A stretch of DNA of 11,566 bases from an uncultured Clostridia bacterium (GTDB lineage Bacteria; Bacillota; Clostridia; Peptostreptococcales; Anaerovoracaceae), in assembly GCA_938034165.1 (NCBI GenBank), contig CALHKP010000033.1, forward strand, positions 1-11,566, written 5' to 3'. Within the stretch, counting starts at the first letter, position 1; each line of letters opens with the position of its first letter. Shown here in pieces: positions 1-6,390 of the stretch. The translations under genes were made by a program, and so were the position numbers. The notes below the pieces were generated by a model. It saw only the letters and a program-made list of their open reading frames with translations, had not been told where the DNA came from and made no database searches.

Positions 1-131
1 AGCCAAATTTTACCGTACGATTTGAAGATGTGGCAATCTGCGCTTAGTCAAGCTCTGAAAAAGACAGTGCAGATTGCGACTATTGAAATATTTACTGTTT
101 TTGATCGTTTTGTGGTTGATGGAAATCGACA
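1..131 (-). repeat. Left copy of a ~131-bp intergenic repeat (inverted relative to the right end)
   Basis: Read on the minus strand, this segment aligns almost without gaps to 11358-11488 on the plus strand. About three quarters of positions are identical by eye. The best conserved blocks are AAACAGTA, ATATTTCAATA, TCGCAAT, GAGCTTGA and AATCGTAC, and both copies end in GGCT. It begins (minus strand) with the 18-bp dyad motif at 114-131, followed by a hairpin with perfect 9-bp arms GCAATCTGC (33-41) and GCAGATTGC (69-77). The copy runs off the window edge, so its true end is unknown. No ORF of note lies in it. It is most likely a dispersed, foldable genome repeat; a small RNA gene is possible but unproven. 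Confidence 0.7.
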
Positions 132-258
132 AAGGATAGCAAGAAGGCATGCCAGGGTCGATGGAAGTCGACCGAAACAAACTTTGAAAGCACACTGCGG
201 TCGATGGCGGTCGATGGAGTGCGGCAAGAAGGCATGCCAGGATCGATTGCGGTCGACC
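114..258 (+). repeat. Cluster of four 18-bp dyad motifs (GGTCGA-N6-TCGACC type)
   Basis: Four sites share a 6-6-6 layout: 114-131 (GGTTGA, TGGAAA, TCGACA), 156-173 (GGTCGA, TGGAAG, TCGACC; perfect arms), 199-216 (GGTCGA, TGGCGG, TCGATG) and 241-258 (GATCGA, TTGCGG, TCGACC). Two are embedded in a larger direct repeat of 37 bp (141-177 and 226-262) that starts AAGAAGGCATGCCAGG in both copies and contains the palindrome GGCATGCC. The same 18-bp layout reappears near 4481-4530 and 11297-11375. The spacing suggests a dimeric DNA-binding site or a dispersed repeat unit; which one cannot be decided here. Confidence 0.6.
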
Positions 259-262
259 GAAA

Positions 263-468
263 TGCGCTAGAATTGAACCTGGGCATATTCATACGCTTTT
301 ATAGTAAGGCTAGGACGCTTGTTAATTGCAGTTTCTGTAAATTTCTTCTGTACATCCGCGCTCTTAGGTGTTATAGTAATGGGTGGATAGTATTCGGACA
401 GAAACTGTACCACAATTATTTTATTTTTAAACCATGAGGATTGTATCATTGGAGTGCAATTTGCGCGC
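263..468. other. AT-rich intergenic stretch with one long-range inverted repeat
   Basis: No convincing gene is present: the short ORFs here lack ribosome binding sites and resemble no family I know. The only clear structure is a perfect 10-bp inverted repeat, CAGTTTCTGT at 329-338 and ACAGAAACTG at 398-407, separated by 59 bases. No good promoter or terminator was found. Confidence 0.4.
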
Positions 469-536
469 GATTTAACGCGAACGCGCACAATTTAACGCTA
501 ATGCGCGCATCATAACCGCGCCCTATCGCACCCTAT
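469..536 (+). repeat. Two short tandem repeats upstream of the pan operon
   Basis: A 20-bp unit is repeated directly: GATTTAACGCGAACGCGCAC (469-488) then AATTTAACGCTAATGCGCGC (489-508), 16 of 20 bases alike. Shortly after, a 10-bp unit is repeated: CGCGCCCTAT (517-526) and CGCACCCTAT (527-536). The segment is unusually rich in CpG and GCGC steps compared with the flanking AT-rich DNA and can form several alternative GCGC hairpins. It lies 84 bp before the first pan gene and may sit in its leader, but I could not identify a -10/-35 pair or a known riboswitch in it. Confidence 0.55.
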
Positions 537-619
537 ATAGCGACCTAACGCGCAACTTTGAACGAGACCTCAACAATGCAGATTTTCATACCTGTCACTT
601 CACTGAAAGGAGTGATTGT

Positions 620-1513
620 ATGAGAGCAGGATTTATCGGAGCGGGGAAGGTTGGATTTTCCCTTGGCAGATATCTGAAGGAAAACGGTGTAGAAGTCACC
701 GGTTACTTCAGCAGATCACCGGAATCAGCTAAATCAGCAGCAGATTTTACTAACACACAAACATATGCGACTATAGAAGATATCTTAAGTGACAGTGATA
801 CCCTGTTTATCACAGTGCCGGATGGCGTGATAAGCGAAGTATGGGATTATATGAAAAATCTGGATATTAAAAATAAAAATATTTGTCATTGCAGCGGTTC
901 GATTTCATCGACCGTTTTTTTTGATGGTGAAAAGCTTGGTGCGAATATCTATTCAGTACATCCCCTGTATGCAGTGAGCGACAGGTACGAGTCATGGAAG
1001 AGCCTGAACAAAGCATATTTCACTATAGAGGGCTCGGAACAAAATCTGGGAGAAATAAAATCAGTTTTCGAAAAAGCCGGAAACAAAGTAATCGTAACGG
1101 GTGCGGAGAATAAGTCACTGTACCACTGCGGTGCGGTTGTGGTCAGCAACCTGGTGAACGGACTGATTAAAGTCGGAGCAGAAATGCTGGAAAAATGCGG
1201 CTTCGAAAAAGAAGATGCCCAGAAGGCGCTAGTGCCTTTGTTCGTGGGAAATGTAAATGCAGCAGCCGAAAAAGGTGTGGTTGCAGCCCTTACAGGACCG
1301 GTAGAGCGAAACGACCTGTCAACAGTCAAGAAGCACATAGATGCAATAGGTGCGGCATGGGAGCATGACGAAGGAGAAAAAGATTTTTATGAGATGCTTT
1401 ATCTTCTGCTTTCAGAAAAGCTCATAGGCATTGCACAGGAAAAACATTCAGAAAGAGATTATTCGGAAATGACGGAGGTAATTAAAAATGAAAAACACAG
1501 TATCCACTTTTAG
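620..1513 (+). CDS. panG: Ketopantoate reductase, PanG type (Rossmann/DUF2520)
   Basis: The 297-residue protein should reduce 2-dehydropantoate to pantoate with NAD(P)H in the cytoplasm, the second step of pantothenate synthesis. The N-terminus has a Rossmann nucleotide loop GAGKVG (residues 7-12) and an Arg at 32 after the second strand that could contact the NADP phosphate. A conserved HCSG (90-93), HPL (114-116) and the C-terminal helical DUF2520 half with ALTGP (223-227) follow. The start is ATG 620, with AAGGAG 7 bases upstream. The family was described as PanG, an alternative to PanE/IlvC, in Francisella, with relatives in Enterococcus and Clostridioides. Position as first gene before panBCD supports this role; its 3' end overlaps panB by 26 bases, implying coupled translation. 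Function by homology, substrate not proven. Confidence 0.85.
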   Translation: MRAGFIGAGKVGFSLGRYLKENGVEVTGYFSRSPESAKSAADFTNTQTYATIEDILSDSDTLFITVPDGVISEVWDYMKNLDIKNKNICHCSGSISSTVFFDGEKLGANIYSVHPLYAVSDRYESWKSLNKAYFTIEGSEQNLGEIKSVFEKAGNKVIVTGAENKSLYHCGAVVVSNLVNGLIKVGAEMLEKCGFEKEDAQKALVPLFVGNVNAAAEKGVVAALTGPVERNDLSTVKKHIDAIGAAWEHDEGEKDFYEMLYLLLSEKLIGIAQEKHSERDYSEMTEVIKNEKHSIHF

Positions 1514-2315
1514 AGAGCAGAAGGCTAATAACGACAAAATTACAATGCTGACAGCTTACGATTATTCTACTGCAAAATTGATGGATCAGGCAGGTATCAA
1601 CGGTATTCTTGTAGGAGACTCAGTTGGTATGGTAGTGCTGGGTTACGAAGACACACTTCCTGTAACAATGGAAGACATGATTCACCACACTGCAGCAGTT
1701 ACAAGAGGAGCTAAGGATGCTCTTGTTGTTGGAGATATGCCTTTCATGTCATACCAGGTTTCAGTTGAAGAAGCTGTACGCAACGCAGGAAGACTCATGA
1801 AAGAGGGCGGATGCCAGGCAGTAAAGCTTGAAGGCGGAGCAGCAGTTTGCCCACAGATCAAAGCAATTACAGAAGCATCAATTCCTGTTATGGCGCACAT
1901 CGGACTTACACCTCAGTCAGTAAACGCATTTGGCGGATTCAAAGTTCAGGGAAAGAGCGAAGAAGGAGCAAAGAAGCTTATCGAAGAAGCTAAGGCTGTA
2001 GAAGCGGCAGGAGCATTTGCAGTAGTTCTTGAATGTGTACCTGCAAAACTTGCAGAAATCATTTCACAGAGCATTAACATTCCAACAATCGGAATCGGTG
2101 CAGGCGCAGGTTGCGATGGACAGATTCTGGTTTACCAGGATATGCTTGGAATGTTCTCAGACTTTACACCAAAATTCGTTAAGAAATTTGCAAACGTTGG
2201 CGAAGTAATGAAAGAAGCTTTCACAGCATATATCGAAGAAACAAAGGAAGGAAGCTTCCCTGCACCTGAACATACATTCAAAATTTCAGAAGACGTAATC
2301 AATAAACTTTATTAA
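1488..2315 (+). CDS. panB: 3-methyl-2-oxobutanoate hydroxymethyltransferase
   Basis: This 275-residue cytoplasmic enzyme transfers a one-carbon unit from 5,10-methylene-THF to 2-oxoisovalerate, giving ketopantoate for PanG. It is full length for the family and shows the family motifs: TAYDYSTAKLMDQAG near the start, LVGDSVGM with metal ligand Asp44, VGDMPF with Asp83, VKLEGG (Lys113), HIGLTPQS (137-144), and LECVP with the likely catalytic base Glu182, followed by IGIGAG. ATG 1488 has GGAGG at 1474-1478, inside the end of panG, so the start overlaps the preceding gene. Codon use is smoother and higher in GCA/CTT than panG, consistent with good expression. Identification is firm. Confidence 0.97.
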   Translation: MKNTVSTFREQKANNDKITMLTAYDYSTAKLMDQAGINGILVGDSVGMVVLGYEDTLPVTMEDMIHHTAAVTRGAKDALVVGDMPFMSYQVSVEEAVRNAGRLMKEGGCQAVKLEGGAAVCPQIKAITEASIPVMAHIGLTPQSVNAFGGFKVQGKSEEGAKKLIEEAKAVEAAGAFAVVLECVPAKLAEIISQSINIPTIGIGAGAGCDGQILVYQDMLGMFSDFTPKFVKKFANVGEVMKEAFTAYIEETKEGSFPAPEHTFKISEDVINKLY

Positions 2316-2319
2316 TACA

Positions 2320-2359
2320 GGGCCTGTGCTTTTGTATCGGAGAGATACTGACTGTGCCC
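2320..2359 (+). other. Intergenic hairpin between panB and panC
   Basis: The 72-bp gap between panB and panC contains GTATC (2334-2338), loop GGAGA, GATAC (2344-2348), enclosed by GGGC (2320-2323) and GCCC (2356-2359). There is no U-run after it, so it is not a standard terminator. It may stabilise or process the mRNA and set the panB to panC ratio; that is inference. Confidence 0.4.
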
Positions 2360-2387
2360 GAAGGAACATATACGAGAGGAAGAATTG

Positions 2388-3233
2388 ATGAAAGTAGTAA
2401 AAACAGTAGATGAAGTAAGAGCAATAGTAAAAGAATGGAAAAAAGAAGGCCTTACAGTGGGTCTTGTTCCTACAATGGGATTTTTACACGAAGGCCACAA
2501 AAGCCTGATTACAAGAGCTATTGCAGAAAACGACAGAGTCGTAGTAAGTGACTTTGTTAATCCTACACAGTTCGGCGTGGGGGAAGACCTGGAAAACTAC
2601 CCAAGAGATCTGGAAAGAGACTCAGCACTTTGCGAAGATGCGGGAGCAAACCTGATATTCAACCCGGAACCGGAAAACATGTACTTTGATGATTTTTCAA
2701 CATACGTAAACATGGAAAATCTGTCAGAAGAGCTTTGCGGCAAATCAAGACCAATCCACTTCAGAGGGGTTTGCACAGTAGTATCAAAACTGTTCAACAT
2801 CGTAAATCCGGACAGAGCATACTTTGGTCAGAAAGACGCTCAGCAGCTTGCAATCATCAAAAGAATGGTAAGAGACCTGAACTTTGATATCGAAATCGTG
2901 GGCTGCCCTATAATCAGAGAAGAAGACGGCCTGGCAAAGAGCTCAAGAAACACATATCTCAGTGCAGAGGAAAGAAAAGCGGCGCTTGTTCTGAGCAAAG
3001 CAGTTAAGCTGGGAGAAGAGATGGCAAAAGGCGGCGAAAAGGACGCAGACAAAATCGTTGGCGAAATGGTTAAATTCATCGAGACAGAACCTATGGCAAA
3101 GATTGACTACGTGGAGGCTGTTGACGCTGTTTCAGTAAAGCCGGTAAAAGAAATGCAGCCACCTGTATTGGTTGCAATGGCAGTATACATCGGAAAAACA
3201 AGACTTATCGATAACTTTATTTTTGAAGGTTAA
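2388..3233 (+). CDS. panC: Pantoate-beta-alanine ligase
   Basis: The enzyme joins pantoate and beta-alanine with ATP through a pantoyl-adenylate, yielding pantothenate. The 281-residue protein carries the nucleotidyltransferase signature HEGH (34-37) in PTMGFLHEGH, the NPTQFG motif (58-63), YFGQKDAQQ (145-153) and a KMSKS-like KSSRN (184-188). All are in the usual order and length. ATG 2388 is preferred over the in-frame TTG three bases earlier: AGAGGA at 2375-2380 is 7 bases from the ATG but only 4 from the TTG. It is the third gene of the pan operon and uses the beta-alanine made by panD directly downstream. Confidence 0.97.
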   Translation: MKVVKTVDEVRAIVKEWKKEGLTVGLVPTMGFLHEGHKSLITRAIAENDRVVVSDFVNPTQFGVGEDLENYPRDLERDSALCEDAGANLIFNPEPENMYFDDFSTYVNMENLSEELCGKSRPIHFRGVCTVVSKLFNIVNPDRAYFGQKDAQQLAIIKRMVRDLNFDIEIVGCPIIREEDGLAKSSRNTYLSAEERKAALVLSKAVKLGEEMAKGGEKDADKIVGEMVKFIETEPMAKIDYVEAVDAVSVKPVKEMQPPVLVAMAVYIGKTRLIDNFIFEG

Positions 3234-3250
3234 ACAAAAGGGGGAATTTG

Positions 3251-3640
3251 ATGACAATTGAAATGCTAAAAGGAAAAATTCACAGAGCAACAGTTGTTCA
3301 GGCGGAACTTGATTATGTAGGCAGCATTACTGTTGACGAAGATTTGCTGGACAGTGCGGGAATCCTGGAATACGAAAAGGTAAGCATTGTTGATATTAAC
3401 AACGGAAGCAGATTCGAAACTTACACAATTGCAGGTGAAAGAGGAAGCGGTATGATTTGCCTAAACGGAGCCGCAGCAAGATGCGTGCAGACAGGGGACA
3501 AAATCATTATCATGTGCTATGCCCAGATGACACCTGAAGAAGTCAAAGACAACCCTCCAAAGGTAGTATTTGTTGACGACGATAACAAAGTATCCAGAGT
3601 AACAAGATACGAAAAGCACGGCAGACTGGAAGATATGTAA
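3251..3640 (+). CDS. panD: Aspartate 1-decarboxylase (pyruvoyl enzyme) precursor
   Basis: PanD decarboxylates L-aspartate to beta-alanine, the second PanC substrate. The 129-residue proenzyme cleaves itself at Gly24-Ser25 (YVGSITV) to make the pyruvoyl cofactor. Counting from ATG 3251 puts the cleavage site exactly at 24/25 as in E. coli, along with Lys9, Arg54, Tyr58 and Asn72, which supports this start over the in-frame TTG at 3248. The NGAAA motif (72-76) is intact. AGGGGG at 3239-3244 is 6 bases from the ATG, and the gap to panC is only 17 bp. The tail after residue 100 (NPPKVVFVDDDNKVSRV) matches the family in shape. A terminator follows. Confidence 0.97.
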   Translation: MTIEMLKGKIHRATVVQAELDYVGSITVDEDLLDSAGILEYEKVSIVDINNGSRFETYTIAGERGSGMICLNGAAARCVQTGDKIIIMCYAQMTPEEVKDNPPKVVFVDDDNKVSRVTRYEKHGRLEDM

Positions 3641-3680
3641 ACCCAAGTACGAATTACATATATAGAAATAAGAGTGTATC

Positions 3681-3714
3681 AGAGCATTTCTATTGTTTTG
3701 GTATGCTCTTTTTT
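3681..3714 (+). terminator. Intrinsic terminator of the pan operon
   Basis: Arms AGAGCAT (3681-3687) and ATGCTCT (3703-3709) are followed by a run of six T (3709-3714), 40 bases after the panD stop. The stem is short and AT-rich but the placement and U-run fit a Rho-independent terminator. Confidence 0.75.
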
Positions 3715-3726
3715 CGTGGGAAAAAC

Positions 3727-3785
3727 CGGATTTTGTCATGGAGACCCGGATTTTGGGTAAAATTTTTTAAAAAAACGATGATTTC
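3727..3785. repeat. Short direct repeat and A/T runs between pan operon and next promoter
   Basis: CCGGATTTTG occurs twice within 30 bases (near 3727 and 3748), followed by long T and A runs around 3763-3777. No gene is present in 3641-4055; besides this, the stretch holds a terminator, a palindrome-promoter and a minisatellite, listed separately. Confidence 0.4.
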
Positions 3786-3793
3786 GGCCGTTT

Positions 3794-3837
3794 ACTGACA
3801 CAAGTGTCAGTGACAAAGAATTCTAAATTTGTATAAT
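3794..3837 (+). promoter_or_regulatory. Sigma-A-type promoter overlapped by an 18-bp palindrome
   Basis: A perfect dyad ACTGACAC-AA-GTGTCAGT lies at 3794-3811. Its last two bases overlap a -35 box GTGACA (3810-3815), followed by a 16-bp spacer and a consensus -10 TATAAT (3832-3837). The arrangement is what a repressor or activator site next to a housekeeping promoter looks like. The promoter should drive the small receiver-like gene at 4056 with a leader of about 210 bases. The cognate regulator is not identified. Confidence 0.7.
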
Positions 3838-3885
3838 TAGAGGTATAAGGTATAGATTTCGGATTTTGTGATGTAGGCTTTAGAA

Positions 3886-4005
3886 CTTGGTGCGGGTCTC
3901 GGAGCAACTTGCGTGTCGGTGCAGATTTGGGAACTCGGTGCGCCTTTTGTGCTTGGTGCGCCTTTTGTGCTTGGTACGGCTTGAGAACTTAGTGTGCATT
4001 TCGGA
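3886..4005 (+). repeat. 18-bp minisatellite in the leader of the receiver-like gene
   Basis: Four contiguous 18-bp units run from 3934 to 4005: CTCGGTGCGCCTTTTGTG, CTTGGTGCGCCTTTTGTG, CTTGGTACGGCTTGAGAA and CTTAGTGTGCATTTCGGA. A further unit, CTTGGTGCGGGTCTCGGA, lies at 3886-3903 and a degenerate one near 3915-3933. Units 1 and 2 differ by a single base, suggesting recent slippage. In one frame they would read LGAPFV repeats but a stop follows soon and there is no start codon, so they are treated as non-coding. Confidence 0.7.
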
Positions 4006-4055
4006 GCAGGTCAGTATTTGGCAACAAATCTGAAATCAGATGGAGAAAGGCGGTG

Positions 4056-4448
4056 ATGTATCTAGTGAAAAAGATTGTTTTGGATATGCAGAGCACGCTT
4101 TATGCCAGATACATGGAACGGGCTCTTGTGCAGGATCTTCCGGGATGGCAACCGGTAATTTCCAAAAGTCCTGAGATGACAGCAGAGCTTTGCAGCATGC
4201 ATAAACCAAAGGTGCTATTGATGGAGGTCACAGCCTATGCTCCATGGATTATATCAGAACGGTTGAACATCAGCAGCATTATAAAGGAAGAAAACCCAGG
4301 CTGCAAGATTCTCTTCAGCGTAGAAGAACGGGCAGACAAACAGGTAGTGGAAGCAGTGAAGGAAGCCAAGCGAAAGGGGCTAATCGACGAGTTTGTTTTT
4401 CTCTCTATGTCAGACAAATATCTTCCGGCACTGCTGGATACGTTATAG
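4056..4448 (+). CDS. Stand-alone receiver-like (REC-fold) protein without output domain
   Basis: The 130-residue protein resembles response-regulator receiver domains: an opening strand KKIVLDM, a hydrophobic strand KVLLMEV (residues 52-58), ILFSVEERADKQVVEAVKEAKRKG and IDEFVFLSMSDKYLPALLDTL, which is the style of clostridial receivers. No DNA-binding or other output domain follows; the stop is at the end of the receiver. At the position expected for the phospho-acceptor Asp there is Glu57, which would block or mimic phosphorylation. The start is uncertain: ATG 4056 sits 5 bases after AAAGG, while an in-frame GTG at 4053 fits GGAG 7 bases upstream. It is flanked by its own promoter and by the convergent HD-macro gene, with no kinase nearby. 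It could be a truncated regulator or a phosphorylation-independent adaptor. Confidence 0.65.
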   Translation: MYLVKKIVLDMQSTLYARYMERALVQDLPGWQPVISKSPEMTAELCSMHKPKVLLMEVTAYAPWIISERLNISSIIKEENPGCKILFSVEERADKQVVEAVKEAKRKGLIDEFVFLSMSDKYLPALLDTL

Positions 4449-4480
4449 GTTGCGTATGTTCAATTTCTGCAGACCTACTT

Positions 4481-4530
4481 GGTCGATGTGTGTCGATGCG
4501 GCAACCTTACTTGGTCGATTTGGATTGACT
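4481..4530 (+). repeat. Two more copies of the 18-bp dyad motif
   Basis: Sites at 4481-4498 (GGTCGA, TGTGTG, TCGATG) and 4513-4530 (GGTCGA, TTTGGA, TTGACT) have the same 6-6-6 layout as the cluster at 114-258, and each is preceded by TACTT. They lie in the short gap between two convergent genes, where a promoter operator would be unexpected. Confidence 0.55.
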
Positions 4531-4578
4531 TTCGGCTTTCGCTGCTTATATAGGCCTAGAGGCCAAAATATAAAAATT

Positions 4579-4609
4579 AATGGTGCAGTCCTATTGGGAT
4601 TGCACCATT
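4579..4609 (-). terminator. Intrinsic terminator of the HD-SseB-macro gene (possibly bidirectional)
   Basis: Arms AATGGTGCAGTCC (4579-4591) and GGATTGCACCATT (4597-4609) pair along 13 bp with one G-T, around a 5-base loop. On the minus strand the stem is followed by a T-rich tail (AATTTTTATATTTT), placing it 52 bases after the stop of the 4662-6323 gene. On the plus strand the tail is weaker, but it may also end the receiver-like transcript. A small GGCC-TAGA-GGCC hairpin lies just beside it at 4553-4564. Confidence 0.8.
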
Positions 4610-4661
4610 TAACATTAAACAAGTATTATCAAATGCGTTTATCATAACTCGCTTCACTACC

Positions 4662-6323
4662 TTATTTGTGGAGCAGTGAATTGTAGATTCTCAAAGCATC
4701 ATCGTTGTAACAGCTCAGCATTACGTCCATTCCGTAGAAAGGATTGTCATGCAGCCATGTGGAAATGGTTTCGAAGGCTATCTGACATGCTTCTTCGAGA
4801 GGATATCCGTACACGCCTGTTGAAATTGCAGGAAAAGCGATACTGTGGATGTTGTATTCTTTTGCAAGATTAAGTGATCTCTTATAGCAGCTTGCCAGGA
4901 GTGCTTTGTCGTGAGGCTTTCCGGAATATACCGGGCCTACTGTGTGAATTACGTATTTTGCCGGAAGTCTGTATCCGTTTGTAATCTTTGCATTTCCTGT
5001 TTCGCAGCCCCCAAGAGCGCGACATTCGTTCAGAAGACCGGGACCTGCAGCGCGGTGGATTGCACCGTCAACTCCGCCTCCCCCAAGGAGTGAATTATTT
5101 GCTGCATTTACTATGCAGTCGCAGAGAAGTTTGGTTATGTCACATTTCTTTGCATCCAAACTGTTGGTTACGCCGATTTTCAGCTGGGACATTTTGGAGA
5201 TATCCGAGATCATTTCCTTTGTCATTGCAAGAGGTTTGTCCCAAGGGTTGATGATCAAAATCGATACCTCGTCAGACGTCATTGCTGCATTCAAAAGTGC
5301 AGGAATTTCTAGCGGCATTGTGTCAATGTCAGGACCTTTTCGGCTTTCCTCAACATTTGTAAATGCACATATTGCAGAGGCTCCTGTCTCAAAGTCAAAG
5401 GTGGACAGTTTTGGATATCTGCTGTCTTCGCTGTCAGTAACTGCAACTAGGAGAGACATCCTTTCGCCTGCGGCTTCTTTGATCTCTTCCATAAAATTAG
5501 CAATATCGGCATCGGAGCCTGTTGCATGAACTTTTTCTATAGCCTTTTCTATGGCAGTGCAGTCTTCATCAAAGAAGTCCCTGTCTGCCTGTTCTTTTGC
5601 CTGTATTTCAGCCTTTTCGTGGGCTTTCGCTTCTGCGATTTCTTTTTCTTTGTTTTCCATTTCGCGGGCCTCGGCTTCCGCTCTTTTTTGATCCTCTTCG
5701 GATGGAGCTGCAAGATTTTTGATTGTGCTATCCAGCTTTTCGTTTTCTTTTGAAAGCTGTTTAGGAACAAGATTCTTGAAAAGCTCCTTGTAAAGGGACA
5801 CGTATTCCCAGTAAAACGGCGCCGCGTCTTCGTCGAACTGTAGCTCGTAAAGGGCACCTTGCATTTCGTTGTAGTACCAGTTCTGGGATTCCTGTGGACT
5901 GTTGAATCTGTTCCACAGGTCCTCGCCTACGGCAGCGTAATCGCTAATCATAGAACGGAGGTTAGAAACTTTGTCCGCCAAAACCAGCATTTTGATGTCT
6001 TTGTCTGCGTTATATGTGATGTTTATTGCCTGTTTTTTTCGTTCGTACCATGTTTTGGACTTGTCCTCTGTGTGGGCACAGACGATTCTGGCAACATCCG
6101 GACCGAAAAATTCTAGGATTTCGTCTACAGTTGCTGTAGTGTCCTCCAGTGTATCATGAAGGAGTCCCGCAATCTGCAAATCCTCATCTGCGTTCATTTT
6201 TGACAGAATCTGCCACACCTCCATAGGGTGAGTTATGTATGAAATATCCGAACCTTTTCTCAGCTGTCCGCCGTGATAGCTATCGGCAAATACAATTGCC
6301 TCGTGAATTCTGTTAACTAGCAT
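4662..6323 (-). CDS. Three-domain protein: MESH1-like HD hydrolase, SseB-like domain, macro domain
   Basis: The 553-residue cytoplasmic protein joins three modules. Residues about 5-160 are an HD hydrolase of the SpoT/MESH1 (small alarmone hydrolase) type: YITHP with His32, LLHDTLEDT with His56-Asp57 and Glu60-Asp61, and LADKVSNLR with Asp117, so the metal and nucleotide-binding residues are intact. Residues about 205-250 are an Ala/Glu/Lys-rich coiled-coil linker. Residues about 253-380 resemble SseB N-terminal domains (AICAFTNVEE, ILIINPWDKP). Residues about 393-553 form a MacroD/ADP-ribose-hydrolase-like macro domain with NAAN (406-409), LLGGGGVDGAIHRAAGP (412-428) and AISTGVYGYP (499-508). 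AGAGGGG lies 6 bases before ATG 6323. Likely roles are removal of (p)ppGpp or related nucleotides and of ADP-ribose marks; substrates are inferred. It has its own promoter and terminator and is not in an operon. Confidence 0.88.
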   Translation of the reverse strand: MLVNRIHEAIVFADSYHGGQLRKGSDISYITHPMEVWQILSKMNADEDLQIAGLLHDTLEDTTATVDEILEFFGPDVARIVCAHTEDKSKTWYERKKQAINITYNADKDIKMLVLADKVSNLRSMISDYAAVGEDLWNRFNSPQESQNWYYNEMQGALYELQFDEDAAPFYWEYVSLYKELFKNLVPKQLSKENEKLDSTIKNLAAPSEEDQKRAEAEAREMENKEKEIAEAKAHEKAEIQAKEQADRDFFDEDCTAIEKAIEKVHATGSDADIANFMEEIKEAAGERMSLLVAVTDSEDSRYPKLSTFDFETGASAICAFTNVEESRKGPDIDTMPLEIPALLNAAMTSDEVSILIINPWDKPLAMTKEMISDISKMSQLKIGVTNSLDAKKCDITKLLCDCIVNAANNSLLGGGGVDGAIHRAAGPGLLNECRALGGCETGNAKITNGYRLPAKYVIHTVGPVYSGKPHDKALLASCYKRSLNLAKEYNIHSIAFPAISTGVYGYPLEEACQIAFETISTWLHDNPFYGMDVMLSCYNDDALRIYNSLLHK

Positions 6324-6361
6324 ATGTAACCCCTCTCTTTCTTAGGTTTCTCTGTATCTCA

Positions 6362-6390
6362 ATTGTACACTAAGTATTATATAACTACAA
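6362..6390 (-). promoter_or_regulatory. Promoter of the HD-SseB-macro gene
   Basis: On the minus strand, TTGTAG (plus positions 6385-6390), a 17-bp spacer and TACAAT (6362-6367) lie about 39 bases before the start codon. An exact TATAAT also occurs inside the spacer region but has no -35 at the right distance. The short leader leaves no room for a large riboswitch. Confidence 0.6.

Noticed and set aside
141..262. 37-bp direct repeat as CRISPR or attachment sites
   Set aside because: Only two imperfect copies, and no integrase or cas gene in the window.
204..488. Short overlapping ORFs on both strands (77 and 73 residues) upstream of panG
   Set aside because: No ribosome binding sites, no family resemblance, and the plus-strand one runs through the direct repeats; treated as non-coding.
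896..913. GGTTCGATTTCATCGACC inside panG, resembling the dyad motif
   Set aside because: The arm spacing differs from the 6-6-6 layout and it encodes conserved coding residues; likely chance.
2385..2387. In-frame TTG starts just before the panC and panD ATG codons
   Set aside because: Spacing to the ribosome binding site favours the ATG in both, and PanD cleavage-site numbering (Gly24-Ser25) fits ATG 3251.
3934..4005. Possible CRISPR array
   Set aside because: The 18-bp units are directly adjacent with no spacers and diverge steadily; a minisatellite explains them. No cas genes are present.
4244..4647. ORFs of 94 and 84 residues overlapping the receiver-like gene
   Set aside because: Other-frame shadows of the receiver-like gene that run into non-coding repeats, without start signals.
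5549..5857. Lys/Arg-rich 102-residue minus-strand ORF
   Set aside because: It is a frame shadow of the Glu/Ala/Lys coiled-coil linker in the HD-SseB-macro gene; that composition creates artificial basic ORFs.
4662..6323. Defence island or toxin-antitoxin locus around the HD-macro gene
   Set aside because: No toxin, nuclease or phage gene is adjacent, and the gene has its own promoter and terminator; the domain link to antitoxins alone is not enough.
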